12,485 nucleotides of DNA from NCBI GenBank assembly GCA_900757695.1, contig CAAEOU010000151.1, positions 1-12,485 on the forward strand, read 5' to 3'. The translations under genes were made by a program, and so were the position numbers. This document shows, piece by piece, positions 12,412-12,485 of the stretch; within the stretch, counting starts at the first letter, position 1; every line of letters starts with the position of its first letter. The notes below the pieces were generated by a model that saw only the letters and a list, made by a program, of their open reading frames with translations, was not told the DNA's origin and searched no databases. The DNA is from an uncultured Oscillospiraceae bacterium. GTDB lineage: Bacteria; Bacillota_A; Clostridia; Oscillospirales; Oscillospiraceae.

Positions 12412-12478
12412 TTGCGCACTGCGCAAGGCACTGCCTTGCTTAGTCCGTTTTAACATAGATTAAAACCTCTAAGCAGGC
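12412..12478 (+). other. Structured RNA region after rpsL
   Basis: Several hairpins are nested or compete here: 12412-12417 with 12421-12426 (loop ACT); 12425-12429 with 12433-12437 (loop ACT); a longer arm 12433-12443 with 12469-12478 (10 bp, one bulged T) enclosing a 7-bp stem 12447-12453 with 12460-12466. The second and third structures cannot form together. There is no T-tract, so it is unlike a plain terminator. It lies where the rpsL-rpsG intercistronic region is expected, in which S7 of E. coli represses its operon; a similar role is possible but unproven. Confidence 0.5.
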
Positions 12479-12485
12479 ACCAACA

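Overview
The window looks like a chromosomal segment from a Gram-positive, AGGAGG-type Shine-Dalgarno organism of the class Clostridia. A gut Oscillospirales/Ruminococcaceae-like lineage is my best guess. The grounds are the Firmicutes order rpoB-rpoC-L7Ae-like-rpsL, the compact Firmicutes-type beta and beta' subunits, the S12 N-terminal insertion typical of Firmicutes, and sigma-A type promoters. Species cannot be read from the sequence.

Bases 1 to about 3120 are accessory and lower in G+C. They hold the 3' end of a GNAT acetyltransferase with a strong terminator, a short frameshifted gene remnant, an XRE-HTH/HipA-like kinase fusion behind a promoter carrying a perfect 18-bp palindrome, and a two-gene LytTR regulator/DUF3021 membrane protein cassette preceded by a 21-bp-phased direct repeat. 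These are three independent regulatory or stress-type modules placed next to housekeeping genes, as expected for a turnover hotspot. No integrase, transposase or attachment site is visible inside the window.

Bases 3120-3900 hold a gene-poor spacer and a YbaK/ProXp-type aminoacyl-tRNA editing protein ending in a GC-rich hairpin. Composition changes here toward that of the core genes.

Bases 3940-12485 are core transcription and translation genes. A consensus-like promoter, whose -35 box sits inside a 10-bp inverted repeat, drives a leader of about 170 nt with mutually exclusive GC-rich hairpins, then rpoB and rpoC, 17 nt apart. A strong intrinsic terminator ends rpoBC. A second near-consensus promoter starts the str-type operon: an L7Ae/L30e-family RNA-binding protein (YbxF-like), then rpsL. 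The bases after rpsL fold into several nested hairpins, probably in the rpsL-rpsG gap. rplL is not directly upstream of rpoB as it is in many bacteria.

The most interesting signals are regulatory: the internal ribosome-binding site at the HTH/kinase junction of the HipA fusion, the palindrome in its promoter, the LytTR operator, the inverted repeat around the rpoB -35 box with the hairpins in the rpoB leader, and the structured tail after rpsL. No clearly new multi-gene system was found.
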